This document shows, one piece after another, positions 34,297-42,922 of a DNA stretch of 64,000 nt. A program made the position numbers and the translations under genes. Below the pieces are notes generated by a model. The model worked only from the letters and a program-made list of their open reading frames with translations, made no database searches and was not told where the DNA came from. This DNA is from Archangium sp. (GTDB lineage Bacteria > Myxococcota > Myxococcia > Myxococcales > Myxococcaceae). The stretch is taken from positions 124,001-188,000 of the forward strand of contig JAUXRX010000025.1 of the NCBI GenBank assembly GCA_030681645.1, in the 5' to 3' direction. Each line of letters starts with the position of its first letter. Within the stretch, counting starts at the first letter, position 1.

Positions 34297-34395
34297 CCAA
34301 CAAACTCATCAGCTCACCTGATTGACGTTGACGGCCTCTGCTGCGGCGAGGCGACGAACGCCAGCCCGACGTAAGCGAGAGAACACCGCTTCATC

Positions 34396-35163
34396 TCACG
34401 TCGTGATGATGGTGCCGCCGTCCACCACGAGCACCTGCCCCGTGACGTACGACGACGCCTGTGACGCGAGGAACACGGCCGCGCCCGCGATCTCATCCGG
34501 CTGCGCGTGACGGCCCAGTGCCGTGCGATCGACCACGTGCTTGCGCATGTCGGCGTCCCCCACGATCGCCGCGGCGAACTTCGTGTCCACCAGGCCCGGC
34601 GCGATGGCGTTGACGCGAATGTTCGAGCCCCCCAGCTCCTGCGCGAGCGTCTGGGTCATCGAGATCACCGCCGCCTTCGTCATCCCGTACACGCCCTGGA
34701 ACGGCGCCGAGCGAAGCCCCGCGATGCTGGCGACGTTGATGAGCGAGCCCGGCGCGTTGCGCGCGATCAGGTGGTTCGCCACCTCGCGCATCATCGCGAA
34801 GTAGCCCTTCACGTTGACCTCGAAGGTCTTGTCCCACGCGCCGTCTTCGATCTGCAGCATCGGGCCGAAGTACGGGTTGGCCGCCGCGTTGTTGACCAGC
34901 ACGTCGACCTTGCCGAAGTGCTCGATCGCCTTCGCCACCACCGCCTTCACGTCTTCCGGCTTGCCGGTGTGCGCGGGCAGGCCGAGCGCGCGGCCCCCAT
35001 TCGCGGTGATGCGCGCCACCACCGAGTGCAGCGCATCAGGCTTGCGCGCGACCAGCACCACCGCGGCGCCGTGCTCCGAGAGGCGCAGCGCGATCGACTC
35101 GCCGATACCACGGCTCGCGCCGGTGACGATGGCCACGGTGTCCTTGAGATTGAACAGGTTCAT
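34396..35163 (-). CDS. short-chain dehydrogenase/reductase (SDR)
   Basis: NAD(P)-dependent oxidoreductase of 255 residues, classical SDR length. Cofactor site TGASRGIGESIALRL, NNAAANPY, catalytic Ser in INVASIAG, YGMTKAAV as YxxxK, and C-terminal SSYVTGQVLVVDGG. Such enzymes act on hydroxyacyl or alcohol substrates; the true substrate is not evident. Its ATG overlaps the stop of a second SDR, suggesting consecutive steps in one pathway. Confidence 0.93.
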   Translation of the reverse strand: MNLFNLKDTVAIVTGASRGIGESIALRLSEHGAAVVLVARKPDALHSVVARITANGGRALGLPAHTGKPEDVKAVVAKAIEHFGKVDVLVNNAAANPYFGPMLQIEDGAWDKTFEVNVKGYFAMMREVANHLIARNAPGSLINVASIAGLRSAPFQGVYGMTKAAVISMTQTLAQELGGSNIRVNAIAPGLVDTKFAAAIVGDADMRKHVVDRTALGRHAQPDEIAGAAVFLASQASSYVTGQVLVVDGGTIITT

Positions 35164-35936
35164 AGGGTGGGGATCCTGCCTGCGAGGTGACCGCCATCGA
35201 TGGGGAGCACGATGCCGGTGATGAAGCTGGCCTGGTCCGACGCGAGGAACGTCGCAGCCGCAGCGACCTCCTCGGGCTTTCCCAGCCGGCCGAGTGGAAT
35301 GTCCGAGGTGAGCCGCTTGATGCCCGCCTCGTGGCCCGCGCGCAGCCCCTTCACGAAGCCGTCGACCATCGGCGACTCGGTCCACACCGGCGCGATCGCG
35401 TTCGCGCGGATGTTGAAGCGTGCGCCCTCGAGCGCGAGCGTCTGCGTCAACTGCACCACCGCCGCCTTCGAGGGCCCATAGCCGCCGAGCTTCATCGTGC
35501 CCTGCAGGCCGGCCACCGAGGCCATGGTGAGGATCGCCCCACCCTTCACCTGCATCGCGCGGAAGGCGTGCTTGGCGCAGAGGAAGACGCCGGTGAGGTT
35601 GACCGAGACGACGCGCTCGAAGTCTTCCTTGCTGAGCTGCGAGAGGAAACCCGGTGCGCCGATGCCCGCGTTGGCCACCATGATGTCGAGGTGACCGAAC
35701 GCCGAGACGGCCAGCGCCACGGCGGCCTCGACCTCGGCCTCGTTCGTGACGTCGACGCGCAGGAACTTCGCCCGCGAGCGGGCCGCCTCGGGGAGGAGGG
35801 ACAGGGTGTGCGCCCCACCCTCTTCGTTGATGTCCGCGAGGATGAGCGAGGCCCCTTCGGCGGCGAACCGCTGGGCGATGGCACGTCCCAGGCCCGAGCT
35901 GGCGCCGGTGATCACCGCGACTTTGTTCTTGAGCAT
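35160..35936 (-). CDS. short-chain dehydrogenase/reductase (SDR), second of a pair
   Basis: SDR of 258 residues: TGASSGLGRAIAQRF cofactor loop, ADINEEGG after beta-2 (Asp favours NAD), VANAGIG, TMASVAG, YGPSKAAV catalytic pair and SFITGIVLPIDGGHL end. It is upstream of and overlaps the first SDR. Sequence identity between the two looks moderate, so an old duplication is possible. ATG 35936 chosen as it begins the Rossmann fold (MLKNKVAVITG). Confidence 0.93.
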   Translation of the reverse strand: MLKNKVAVITGASSGLGRAIAQRFAAEGASLILADINEEGGAHTLSLLPEAARSRAKFLRVDVTNEAEVEAAVALAVSAFGHLDIMVANAGIGAPGFLSQLSKEDFERVVSVNLTGVFLCAKHAFRAMQVKGGAILTMASVAGLQGTMKLGGYGPSKAAVVQLTQTLALEGARFNIRANAIAPVWTESPMVDGFVKGLRAGHEAGIKRLTSDIPLGRLGKPEEVAAAATFLASDQASFITGIVLPIDGGHLAGRIPTL

Positions 35937-36004
35937 GGGGGCTCGGCTTGCTCCAACTCGCGGCCAGATGCCAGCGCGGTCAGTCCTGCCTCGACGACCC
36001 GTCT

Positions 36005-36048
36005 GCCCCTCACCCCGACCCTCTCCCCGCTGGCGCAGGGAGAGGGAG
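36005..36048. repeat. intergenic palindromic repeat, copy 6 (inverted)
   Basis: Inverted copy (GCCCCTCACCCCGACCCTCTCCCCGCTGGCGCAGGGAGAGGGAG) in the divergent gap between the SDR pair and proS, 45 bases upstream of the proS start. Any promoter of either gene must fit around it. Confidence 0.9.
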
Positions 36049-36092
36049 CAAGTCTCGTTGAGTTTGGGGAGCCACTGACCTAGGTGCTCCGC

Positions 36093-37574
36093 ATGTCTGA
36101 CGCTCCGAAGAATCCGCAGAACGCCCCGAAGAAGCAGAACGACAACCTCAAGCTCCCGACCCGGGCCGAGGATTTTTCCGGCTGGTACAACGAGCTGGTC
36201 AAGCGGGCAAAGCTCGCTGACAACTCCGACGTGCGCGGCTCGATGGTCATCCGCCCGAACGGCTACGCCATCTGGGAGAACATGCAGAAGGTCCTCGACG
36301 GCATGTTCAAGGACACGGGCCACCAGAACGCCTACTTCCCGGTGCTGATCCCGGAGTCGTACCTGGCGAAGGAAAAGAAGCACGTCGCCGACTTCGCCCC
36401 GCAGGTCGCGGTCGTCACCCACGCCGGCGGCAAGGCGCTGCCGGAAGGCGAGCGCTACGTCATCCGCCCGACGTCCGAGACGATCATCAACCGGTCCTTC
36501 ACCAACTGGGTGCAGAGCTACCGGGACCTGCCGATCCTCATCAACCAGTGGGCCAACGTGATCCGCTGGGAGATGCGCCCGCGCCTCTTCCTGCGCACCA
36601 CCGAGTTCCTCTGGCAGGAAGGCCACACCTGCCACGCGACCGAGGCCGACGCGACCGAAGAGACCCTCAAGATGCTCGACTGCTACCAGCGCTTCGCCGA
36701 GGACTACATGGCGATGCCGGTGATCAAGGGGCAGAAGACCGAGAGCGAGAAGTTCCCGGGCGCGGTGAACACGTACTCCATCGAAGCGATGATGCAGGAC
36801 AAGAAGGCCCTGCAGGCCGGCACGTCGCACATGCTGGGCCAGAACTTCGCGAAGATGTTCGACACGATGTACCAGTCGAAGGAAGGCCAGAAGGAGTACG
36901 TCTGGCAGACCTCGTGGGGCGTCTCGACGCGGTTGATCGGCGCGTTGATCATGACGCACTCCGATGACCAGGGGCTGATCGTGCCGCCGAAGCTCGCGCC
37001 GATGCAGTGCGTGATCGTGATCATCGGCAAGACGCCGGAAGAGCGCGGCCCGGTGCGCGCGAAGGCCCAGGCGCTCGCGGCCGACCTGAAGAAGGCCGGC
37101 ATCCGCGTGCTCGTCGATGACGACGAGACCAAGGGCCCGGGCTTTAAGTACGCGGAGTACGAGCTGCGCGGCGCCTGCGTGCGCGTCGATCTCGGCCCGA
37201 AGGACCTCGAGAAGAACCAGGCGATGCTCAAGCGCCGCGACACCCCGGACAAGGAGACGATCGGCATCGACGCGATCGTCGGACGGGTCGGCGAGCTGCT
37301 CGAGCTGATGCAGACCGCGCTCTTCAACAAGGCGAAGGACTTCAAGGCGGCCAACACCTTCGAGGTGAACACTGTCGAGGAGCTCAAGGCGAAGGCCGAC
37401 GACGGCTTCCTCCTCGCGCACTGGGACGGCACTCCGGAGACCGAGAAGCGCATCAAGGACGAGTTCGGTCTCACCACGCGCAACCGGCCGTTCGATCTCA
37501 AGCAGGAACCGGGCAAGTGCGTGCTCACCGGCAATCCCTCGCCGGGCCGCATCGTCTTCTCGAAGGCCTACTGA
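36093..37574 (+). CDS. proS: prolyl-tRNA synthetase, archaeal/eukaryotic type
   Basis: Class II aminoacyl-tRNA synthetase charging tRNA-Pro, 493 residues. The length and lack of an inserted editing domain mark the archaeal/eukaryotic-type enzyme (ProS type 3). Motifs: FSGWYNELVKRAKLAD start, RPTSETIINRSFTNW, motif 2 IRWEMRPRLFLRTTEFLWQEGHT, anticodon-binding domain from ~residue 290, and a C-terminal module ending SKAY. ATG 36093 preferred over an in-frame GTG three codons upstream. larC begins on the next base after its stop. Confidence 0.97.
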   Translation: MSDAPKNPQNAPKKQNDNLKLPTRAEDFSGWYNELVKRAKLADNSDVRGSMVIRPNGYAIWENMQKVLDGMFKDTGHQNAYFPVLIPESYLAKEKKHVADFAPQVAVVTHAGGKALPEGERYVIRPTSETIINRSFTNWVQSYRDLPILINQWANVIRWEMRPRLFLRTTEFLWQEGHTCHATEADATEETLKMLDCYQRFAEDYMAMPVIKGQKTESEKFPGAVNTYSIEAMMQDKKALQAGTSHMLGQNFAKMFDTMYQSKEGQKEYVWQTSWGVSTRLIGALIMTHSDDQGLIVPPKLAPMQCVIVIIGKTPEERGPVRAKAQALAADLKKAGIRVLVDDDETKGPGFKYAEYELRGACVRVDLGPKDLEKNQAMLKRRDTPDKETIGIDAIVGRVGELLELMQTALFNKAKDFKAANTFEVNTVEELKAKADDGFLLAHWDGTPETEKRIKDEFGLTTRNRPFDLKQEPGKCVLTGNPSPGRIVFSKAY

Positions 37575-38750
37575 GTGAGCGAGCGGGTCCTCTGGCTGGA
37601 GCCGGTCGGCGGGATCGCGGGGGACATGTTCCTCGCGGCCGCGCTCGATCTCGGCATCTCGCGGAGCGAGCTCGAGACGCAGCTCCATTCACTCGACGTG
37701 CCGGGCTGGCGCCTCGAGCTGAGCCGGGCCGAGCGCCACGCGATCGTCGGGACGCACGTGAACGTGGTGGTGACCGAGCCTGAAGACGGCCACCCGCACC
37801 GCAGCTGGAAGGACATCGACGCGCTGATCACCCGCTCGAAGTTGAGCGGCACCGCGAAGCTGCGCGCGCTGCAGGTCTTCAGGCTCATCGGCGAGGTCGA
37901 GGCGCAGATCCACGGCACCACGCTCGAGGAGATCCACTTTCACGAGGTCGGCGCGGTCGACTCGATCGTCGACATCTGCGGCGCAGCGGTCGCGCTCGAT
38001 CTGCTGGGAAACCCGAAGGTGTACTCGTCGCCGCCGCCGCTCGGGAGCGGGACCATTCGCATCGCGCACGGCGTGGTGCCGGTGCCGGTGCCCGCGACGC
38101 TGGCGCTGCTCAAAGACATGCCCGTGCGCTTCGAGGGCCTGGGCGAGCTGACCACTCCGACCGGCGCGGCGCTGCTCAAGGCGTTCGCCACGGTGGCGCA
38201 GCCGCCCGAGATGGTGGTCGAGCGCATCGGCTACGGCGTGGGCACGAAGGACTGGAAAGATCGCGCCAACATCCTGCGCATGTCGGTGGGCCGGGTGACG
38301 CAGGCGGCGAGCGGACTGACCGTGCTCGAGTGCAACCTCGATGACTGCTCGCCTCAGGTGCTGGGCGCGGTGGTCGAGCTGCTCATGTCGCGAGGCGCGC
38401 TCGACGCGTGGATCGCTCCGGTGGTGATGAAGAAGGGCCGGCCGGGGCACCTGCTCGGCGTGCTCTCCGATGGCGAACATCGCGCAGCGCTCGTCGAGAC
38501 GCTGCTCACCGAGACCACCACGCTGGGTGTCCGTGAGCACGCGGTGAGCCGCACCGCGCTCGAGCGGCGCCACGAGACGGTGCAGACGAAGTGGGGCCCG
38601 GTGCGGGTGAAGCTCGGGCTGCGCGGTGACGCGGTGTTGAACGCGGCGCCCGAGTTCGAGGACTGCCGCGCGATCGCTGCGCAGGCGAAGGTGCCGCTCA
38701 AGGACGTGCAGGCGGCCGCGCTCACCGCGTGGCACTCCCGAACGAAGTAG
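37575..38750 (+). CDS. larC: nickel insertion protein LarC (pyridinium-3,5-bisthiocarboxylate mononucleotide synthase)
   Basis: Protein of 391 residues. LarC inserts nickel into pyridinium-3,5-bisthiocarboxylic acid mononucleotide to make the NPN cofactor of lactate racemase and related enzymes. Family marks: WLEPVGGIAGDMFLAAALDLG, EEIHFHEVGAVDSIVDICG, GVVPVPVPATLALL, TGAALLKAF, ECNLDDCSPQVLG, VMKKGRPGHLLGVL. It is one continuous frame, unlike the frameshifted larC1/larC2 of Lactobacillus. No larA, larB or larE is nearby. GTG start abutting proS. Confidence 0.93.
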   Translation: MSERVLWLEPVGGIAGDMFLAAALDLGISRSELETQLHSLDVPGWRLELSRAERHAIVGTHVNVVVTEPEDGHPHRSWKDIDALITRSKLSGTAKLRALQVFRLIGEVEAQIHGTTLEEIHFHEVGAVDSIVDICGAAVALDLLGNPKVYSSPPPLGSGTIRIAHGVVPVPVPATLALLKDMPVRFEGLGELTTPTGAALLKAFATVAQPPEMVVERIGYGVGTKDWKDRANILRMSVGRVTQAASGLTVLECNLDDCSPQVLGAVVELLMSRGALDAWIAPVVMKKGRPGHLLGVLSDGEHRAALVETLLTETTTLGVREHAVSRTALERRHETVQTKWGPVRVKLGLRGDAVLNAAPEFEDCRAIAAQAKVPLKDVQAAALTAWHSRTK

Positions 38751-38793
38751 CTCCCTCTCCCTGCGAAGCGGGGAGAGGGCCGGGGTGAGGGGC
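38751..38793. repeat. intergenic palindromic repeat, copy 7
   Basis: Forward copy starting on the base after the larC stop. With the inverted copy at 38808 it forms a head-to-head pair 14 bases apart, so the two can fold on each other. Confidence 0.92.
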
Positions 38794-38807
38794 CGATCGC
38801 TCAAAGC

Positions 38808-38857
38808 GCCCCTCACCCGGCCTGCGGCCGACCTCTCCCCGCTCTCGCAGGGAGAGG
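38808..38857. repeat. intergenic palindromic repeat, copy 8 (inverted)
   Basis: Inverted, slightly longer copy (GCCCCTCACCCGGCCTGCGGCCGACCTCTCC...). It ends on the base before the stop of the convergent pseudokinase gene. Confidence 0.92.
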
Positions 38858-40015
38858 TTAGACGCCGAGCATCGTGCGGAGCCGTCCTCGCGCGGCGCTG
38901 AGCTCGCCCGCCGCGTCAGGAGCCACGCTGCAGCGGCCGAGCACATCCCGCACCTCGGCGAGCCCGGGCCGCTCGGCTGGATCCTCCGCGAGCATCACCT
39001 CCACCACCCTGGCGAGCGACGGCGGCACATCCGCGTGTTCGCGCACGGGAGAGAGGGGCCGGTCGTGCGGCGTCGAGGAGAACGGAGAGAAGCCCGCCAG
39101 CAGCTCGTAGAGCATGTGGCCGAATTGGTAGAGGTCGGTGCGGAGATCGCCAGGCTGGCGCTCTCGAAACTGCTCGGGCGAGAGATCGTCCATCCTGGGC
39201 GCAGCTCCGAACATCGACTTGTAGTTGCGGAACCGATCGCCCTCGAGGAGCTCGCCCACAGCGCCGAAGCGCAGCATCACGTCACCCGCGTCCGGCAACC
39301 AGACTGAGAAGGGCCGCACCATGCCGTGCCGCACGTGCGCGCCGTGGAGCAGCGCGAGGCCCTCGCCGATGCGCCGCGCGAGGTGCACGACCGTGCCCAT
39401 CGACAGCCGCGTGCGCTCGGTGCGCAGCAGCCGCTTGAGCTCGGACAGGGCAACGCCCGCGGGGAGCGGCGTGAAGCCTGCCCAACAGCACTCCTCACCA
39501 CGCGAGATCTCCAGGAGCGCCGGCAGCAACGGTGACGAAGGCACGCCGCCCAGGGAGCTGACGAGCGCGAGGAACGGCTCGAACTCCTCGTTGTCCTCCG
39601 TGCCGAGAATCCACACCGGGGCGCCGTTGCGGATCGCGTTCACCGAATAGAGCGGTCGCAGGCTCTCGCGTTCGCCCACCTCGCCGAACTCGCGTGGCTT
39701 CTCGACGGCGCCGGTGAGCTTCCGGGCGAGCTCGTCGGGCGCGATCGCGGGGTCCATCACGGTCACGTCTGCGCTCTCTCCACCCAGCGCGAAGAGCCGC
39801 ACGGCGGGGTTCCGCTTGCGCAGCTCACCCACGGCCCACTTCAGCGTGAGCGACTTCACGGTGCCGTCGAGCACGGCCACGTCGAAGCGCGACGCGGTTG
39901 CGCGGAGCCCCTTCGAGAGGTCGTCGATCGCCTCGCACGTGGCGCCCTGCTTCGTGAGCGCCGTCTGCAGCGGCCAGCGCACGCCAGGCTGCAGCGCGAG
40001 CAGGACCCGGAGCAT
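38858..40015 (-). CDS. receiver-like plus pseudokinase protein
   Basis: Protein of 385 residues. Residues 1-105 resemble a degenerate receiver domain (RVLLALQP without the acidic pair; FDVAVLD with Asp50 at the phosphoacceptor place). Residues ~125-360 follow a Ser/Thr kinase fold: LARRIGEGLALLHGAHVRHGMVRPFSVWL aligns with the helix E and catalytic loop, and DLYQFGHMLYELLAGFSPF is the helix F region. HRD is replaced by RHG (230 area) and DFG by RFG (249-251), and no Gly-rich loop or VAIK lysine is seen, so it should not phosphorylate. Likely a signalling scaffold. Adjoins the TPR-like gene. Confidence 0.8.
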   Translation of the reverse strand: MLRVLLALQPGVRWPLQTALTKQGATCEAIDDLSKGLRATASRFDVAVLDGTVKSLTLKWAVGELRKRNPAVRLFALGGESADVTVMDPAIAPDELARKLTGAVEKPREFGEVGERESLRPLYSVNAIRNGAPVWILGTEDNEEFEPFLALVSSLGGVPSSPLLPALLEISRGEECCWAGFTPLPAGVALSELKRLLRTERTRLSMGTVVHLARRIGEGLALLHGAHVRHGMVRPFSVWLPDAGDVMLRFGAVGELLEGDRFRNYKSMFGAAPRMDDLSPEQFRERQPGDLRTDLYQFGHMLYELLAGFSPFSSTPHDRPLSPVREHADVPPSLARVVEVMLAEDPAERPGLAEVRDVLGRCSVAPDAAGELSAARGRLRTMLGV

Positions 40016-40818
40016 CACCGGGGCGGCTGCGGCGAGAGCAGGAACACCACGGTCGCGATGCCGACCAGCGCCGCGCCCGTCACGCCCCACACCACGGGGC
40101 TGGTGTACCAGGGCTTCTGATCGACCACCGAGAGCTGCAGCGGAGACTCGGAGCTCGCCACCTTCGCCGCGGTCAGCTGCGTCGGGTCGAGCGCCTCGAC
40201 GAAGTACCAGGCGGTGAAGCTCGACACGTCCTTCGGCGGGGGAATGGAGCCGGTGCAGAGGTCTTCCTCGCACGTCATCTCGGACGAGTAGTACGGCCCG
40301 GTGGAAGTGAGCGCGTGGCGCAGCAGCACCCGCGTCACCTTCTTCTCGGGATCCACCACCTTCACCTTCACCACGTAGGGCGGATCGGCGTCGTCGCGCT
40401 GCTGCAGCTCGAGGCGCGCGCGCGCCAGGTAGAGCCGGCGCATCTTCACCACGAAGTCGACCTGCTTGTTCGGCGCGGTGGACGGCACCGACAACTTCGG
40501 GTCGAGCTCGAGCGCCTCGAGGGCGCGGCTCTCGGCGTTGAGGTGATCGCCGAGCACCAGGTGAATGAAGCCCAGCTCGAGCAGGGCGTTGGCCCGCTCG
40601 TTGATGGGCCGGTCAGGCGTAGCGAGATAGCGCTGGTACTCGACCACCGCTTCTTCGTAGCGGAGCTGCTCCGCCATCTTCCGCGCGTCGGTGAGGCTCG
40701 AGGGCGTCGCGGTAGCGGGCGCCGCGGCGATCACGGCGGGCAGCGCGCCGGACTCGGGCAGCAGGACGATCGTGCGCGGGGCATCGGGCAACGCGGAGAG
40801 GAGCAGCGCGAGCAGCAT
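40015..40818 (-). CDS. secreted TPR-like protein with C-terminal membrane anchor
   Basis: Protein of 267 residues. N-terminal signal-like segment (MLLALLLSALPDAPRTIVLL), a TPR-like helical region (RYEEAVVEYQRYLATPDRPI, ALLELGFIHLVLGDHLNAES, ALELDPKLSVPS), a beta-rich domain with two Cys (MTCEEDLCTGS) and a C-terminal membrane segment (SPVVWGVTGAALVGIATVVFLL). Many myxobacterial proteins have this plan; function unknown. Its stop shares one base with the pseudokinase start, so they are co-translated. Confidence 0.75.
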   Translation of the reverse strand: MLLALLLSALPDAPRTIVLLPESGALPAVIAAAPATATPSSLTDARKMAEQLRYEEAVVEYQRYLATPDRPINERANALLELGFIHLVLGDHLNAESRALEALELDPKLSVPSTAPNKQVDFVVKMRRLYLARARLELQQRDDADPPYVVKVKVVDPEKKVTRVLLRHALTSTGPYYSSEMTCEEDLCTGSIPPPKDVSSFTAWYFVEALDPTQLTAAKVASSESPLQLSVVDQKPWYTSPVVWGVTGAALVGIATVVFLLSPQPPR

Positions 40819-40848
40819 GAGGGGCCGCTTCTACTGCATGATCGCTGC

Positions 40849-42018
40849 TCAGGGCACCACGACGCGACGCAGGTGCGGGCCCAGGCGCGTCATCGTCTCG
40901 TAGTGAATCGTCTGGGCCCAGCCGGCGATGGTCTCCATCGAGACCTGCTCCTCGCCGTCGCGGCCCAGCAACGTGGCCACCACCGGCTGATCGTCCTTCG
41001 TGGCGTGGGTCACGTCGACGATGAGGTGGTTCATCATCACGCGGCCGATCACCGCGCAGCGCCGGCCGTTGACCAGCACGTGCGCCTTCCCCGAAGCGAG
41101 GCGTGGGTAGCCGTCCCAGTAGCCGACGGGCAGCACCGCCACGCGGGTCTCCGAGGCGCAGCGGTAGGTGCAGCCGTACCCGACGTAGCTGCCCGCGGGC
41201 AGCCACTTCACCACCTGGCTGGGGGCCTTCCACGAGAGCACCGGCTCGAGCGCAGGCAACGCGCCCAGCACCACGCGCGCCGAGAGCCGCGTCTCCGCCG
41301 AGGGCCAGAGCCCGTACATCGAGATGCCCACGCGCACGACGTCGAGCCGGGACGGAGGCAGCACCAGCGCAGCGGCGCTCGCGGCGAAGTGCCGCTCCAC
41401 GTCAGCCTCCACCCCGGCGCGGGCCTGCAGCACCTTCACGCCCGCCTCGAAGTTGTTGAGCTGGGTGCGCGCGTAGTCCTGCTCGGTGACGTCCTCGGTG
41501 TTGGCGAAGTGACTGAGCGCGCCCTTCACGGTGACGACGTCCTTCGCGCTGGCGAAGAAGTCGGCCTCGCCCGCCTCGAGCCCGGCCCGCGTGAACCCCT
41601 CTCGGCCCAGGCCCGTGTCGAGGTGCACGTGCACGTCGAGCTTCAGGCCCGCCGCGCGCAGCGCAGGGACCGCGTCAGCGAAGCCACGATCCGCTGCGAC
41701 CACGCTGACGTGCAGCCGCGCCAGCTCGACGCAATCGCTCGCGCTCACCGCGCCGATCACCAGCACCTCGGAGCGCGGGCGGTGGTGCTGGCCTTCCCAC
41801 GCGCGAATGGCGACCGCCTCGGCGGGGGTGATGACGTACAGGACGTCGACGCGGCCGTGGGCGAGCGAGAGCGTCTCCTGCAGGCCATGGCCGTACGCGT
41901 TCCCCTTGAGCACCGCGCCGACGCGCGCGGGACCGGCGACCGCACGGAACGTCGCGACGTTGGTGGCGTAGGCGCGCTCCGAGAGCTCGAGCCAGGAGGC
42001 GACGGGGGAAGTCGACAT
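40849..42018 (-). CDS. alr: alanine racemase
   Basis: PLP enzyme making D-alanine for peptidoglycan, 389 residues. The PLP Lys lies in VGAVLKGNAYGHG, the second catalytic base Tyr in YVGYGCTYR, and the family blocks VHLDTGLGREGF, RVGISMYGLWPS and GRVMMNHLIVDVT are present. ATG 42018 opens the fold (WLELSERAYATNV); the frame stays open far upstream but there it is antisense to the nitrilase gene. A palindromic repeat with an insert lies upstream. Confidence 0.95.
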   Translation of the reverse strand: MSTSPVASWLELSERAYATNVATFRAVAGPARVGAVLKGNAYGHGLQETLSLAHGRVDVLYVITPAEAVAIRAWEGQHHRPRSEVLVIGAVSASDCVELARLHVSVVAADRGFADAVPALRAAGLKLDVHVHLDTGLGREGFTRAGLEAGEADFFASAKDVVTVKGALSHFANTEDVTEQDYARTQLNNFEAGVKVLQARAGVEADVERHFAASAAALVLPPSRLDVVRVGISMYGLWPSAETRLSARVVLGALPALEPVLSWKAPSQVVKWLPAGSYVGYGCTYRCASETRVAVLPVGYWDGYPRLASGKAHVLVNGRRCAVIGRVMMNHLIVDVTHATKDDQPVVATLLGRDGEEQVSMETIAGWAQTIHYETMTRLGPHLRRVVVP

Positions 42019-42037
42019 ATCGTAGTGCCTACCACTA

Positions 42038-42161
42038 TCTCCCTCTCCCCCGGAGCGAAGCCGGTCCAGCGGAACGCTGGGCGAGCGCAGCTGGAGCGAA
42101 GCGGAAGATGCGCCGAGGCGAAGCGACCAGAGAGAAGGGGGAGAGGGTCGGGGAGAGGGTG
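42038..42161. repeat. intergenic palindromic repeat, copy 9, with ~90-base insert between the arms
   Basis: The left arm TCTCCCTCTCCC (42038) and the right arm AGAAGGGGGAGAGGGTCGGGGAGAGGGTG (from 42133) are those of the repeat family, but they are separated by about 80-90 bases rich in GCGAAG/GAGCGAAG units. It occupies the divergent gap between alr and the nitrilase gene. Confidence 0.75.
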
Positions 42162-42183
42162 AACCGGCTACTGTGCAAAGGCC

Positions 42184-42891
42184 ATGCGCGTCACCGCACT
42201 CCAGCTCCCCGCGCGCTTCGGCGCGGTGACTCAGCAACTCGCCTTCGCCGAAGCACTCCTCGAGGGAGGCCCGCGCACCGATCTCGTGCTGTTCCCCGAG
42301 GCCGCGCTGACCGGCTACGTGACCCCCGACGGCGACTTCGATCTCACGACGCTGGCCGAGCCACTCGAAGGCCCAACCCACAAAGCCCTGGCCCACCTCG
42401 CCAAGCGCTTCGACTGCCTGGTGGTCGGCCCGCTGATCGAACGAACGAAGACAGGCCTCTACAACGCCCTGCTCGGCCTCACGCCCGACGGGAGCACCCT
42501 GCTCCACTACCGCAAGCACCACCCCTGGTTCCCCGAGGTCTGGGCCACGCCGGGGCCAGGGCCGGGAAAGCTCGTCACCTGGAGAGGCAAGCGACTGCTC
42601 CCGGCCATCTGCTTCGACGTGCACTTCCTGTCGGCTGACGCAGGCCCTGCCCTGGACGCGGCCGACCTGCTCCTCTTCGCCAGCGCGTGGGTGGACGAAG
42701 AGGACGACGCGAGACCGGGCCTGCTCCAGCCGCTCGCGACGCAGCACCACGTGGCGGTGCTCAACGCAAACTGGGGCCCGGGAAAGCCGCGCATCAACGG
42801 CCAGGGTGGGTCGCTCTTCATCGACGCAGAGGGTGCGCTGCAGTCCCGGCTGCAGACGGACACCGGCCGGCTCGACGTCACGCTTCCTTGA
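42184..42891 (+). CDS. carbon-nitrogen hydrolase (nitrilase superfamily)
   Basis: Protein of 235 residues with the nitrilase Glu-Lys-Cys triad: Glu in LVLFPEAALTGYV, Lys in LLHYRKHHPW, Cys in LPAICFDVHF. The substrate side is undetermined; amidase, carbamoylase or deaminated-glutathione amidase activity are all possible. Slightly shorter than the ~260-280 residues usual for the superfamily. Followed by a methyltransferase gene 31 bases on. Confidence 0.9.
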   Translation: MRVTALQLPARFGAVTQQLAFAEALLEGGPRTDLVLFPEAALTGYVTPDGDFDLTTLAEPLEGPTHKALAHLAKRFDCLVVGPLIERTKTGLYNALLGLTPDGSTLLHYRKHHPWFPEVWATPGPGPGKLVTWRGKRLLPAICFDVHFLSADAGPALDAADLLLFASAWVDEEDDARPGLLQPLATQHHVAVLNANWGPGKPRINGQGGSLFIDAEGALQSRLQTDTGRLDVTLP

Positions 42892-42922
42892 CGCTCGGCG
42901 GATCGTCCGCCATGTGCGTCGC

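Noticed and set aside
35937..37688. Minus-strand frame running opposite proS and joined to the SDR gene
   Set aside because: The part opposite proS is a low-complexity shadow; the SDR proper starts at 35936.
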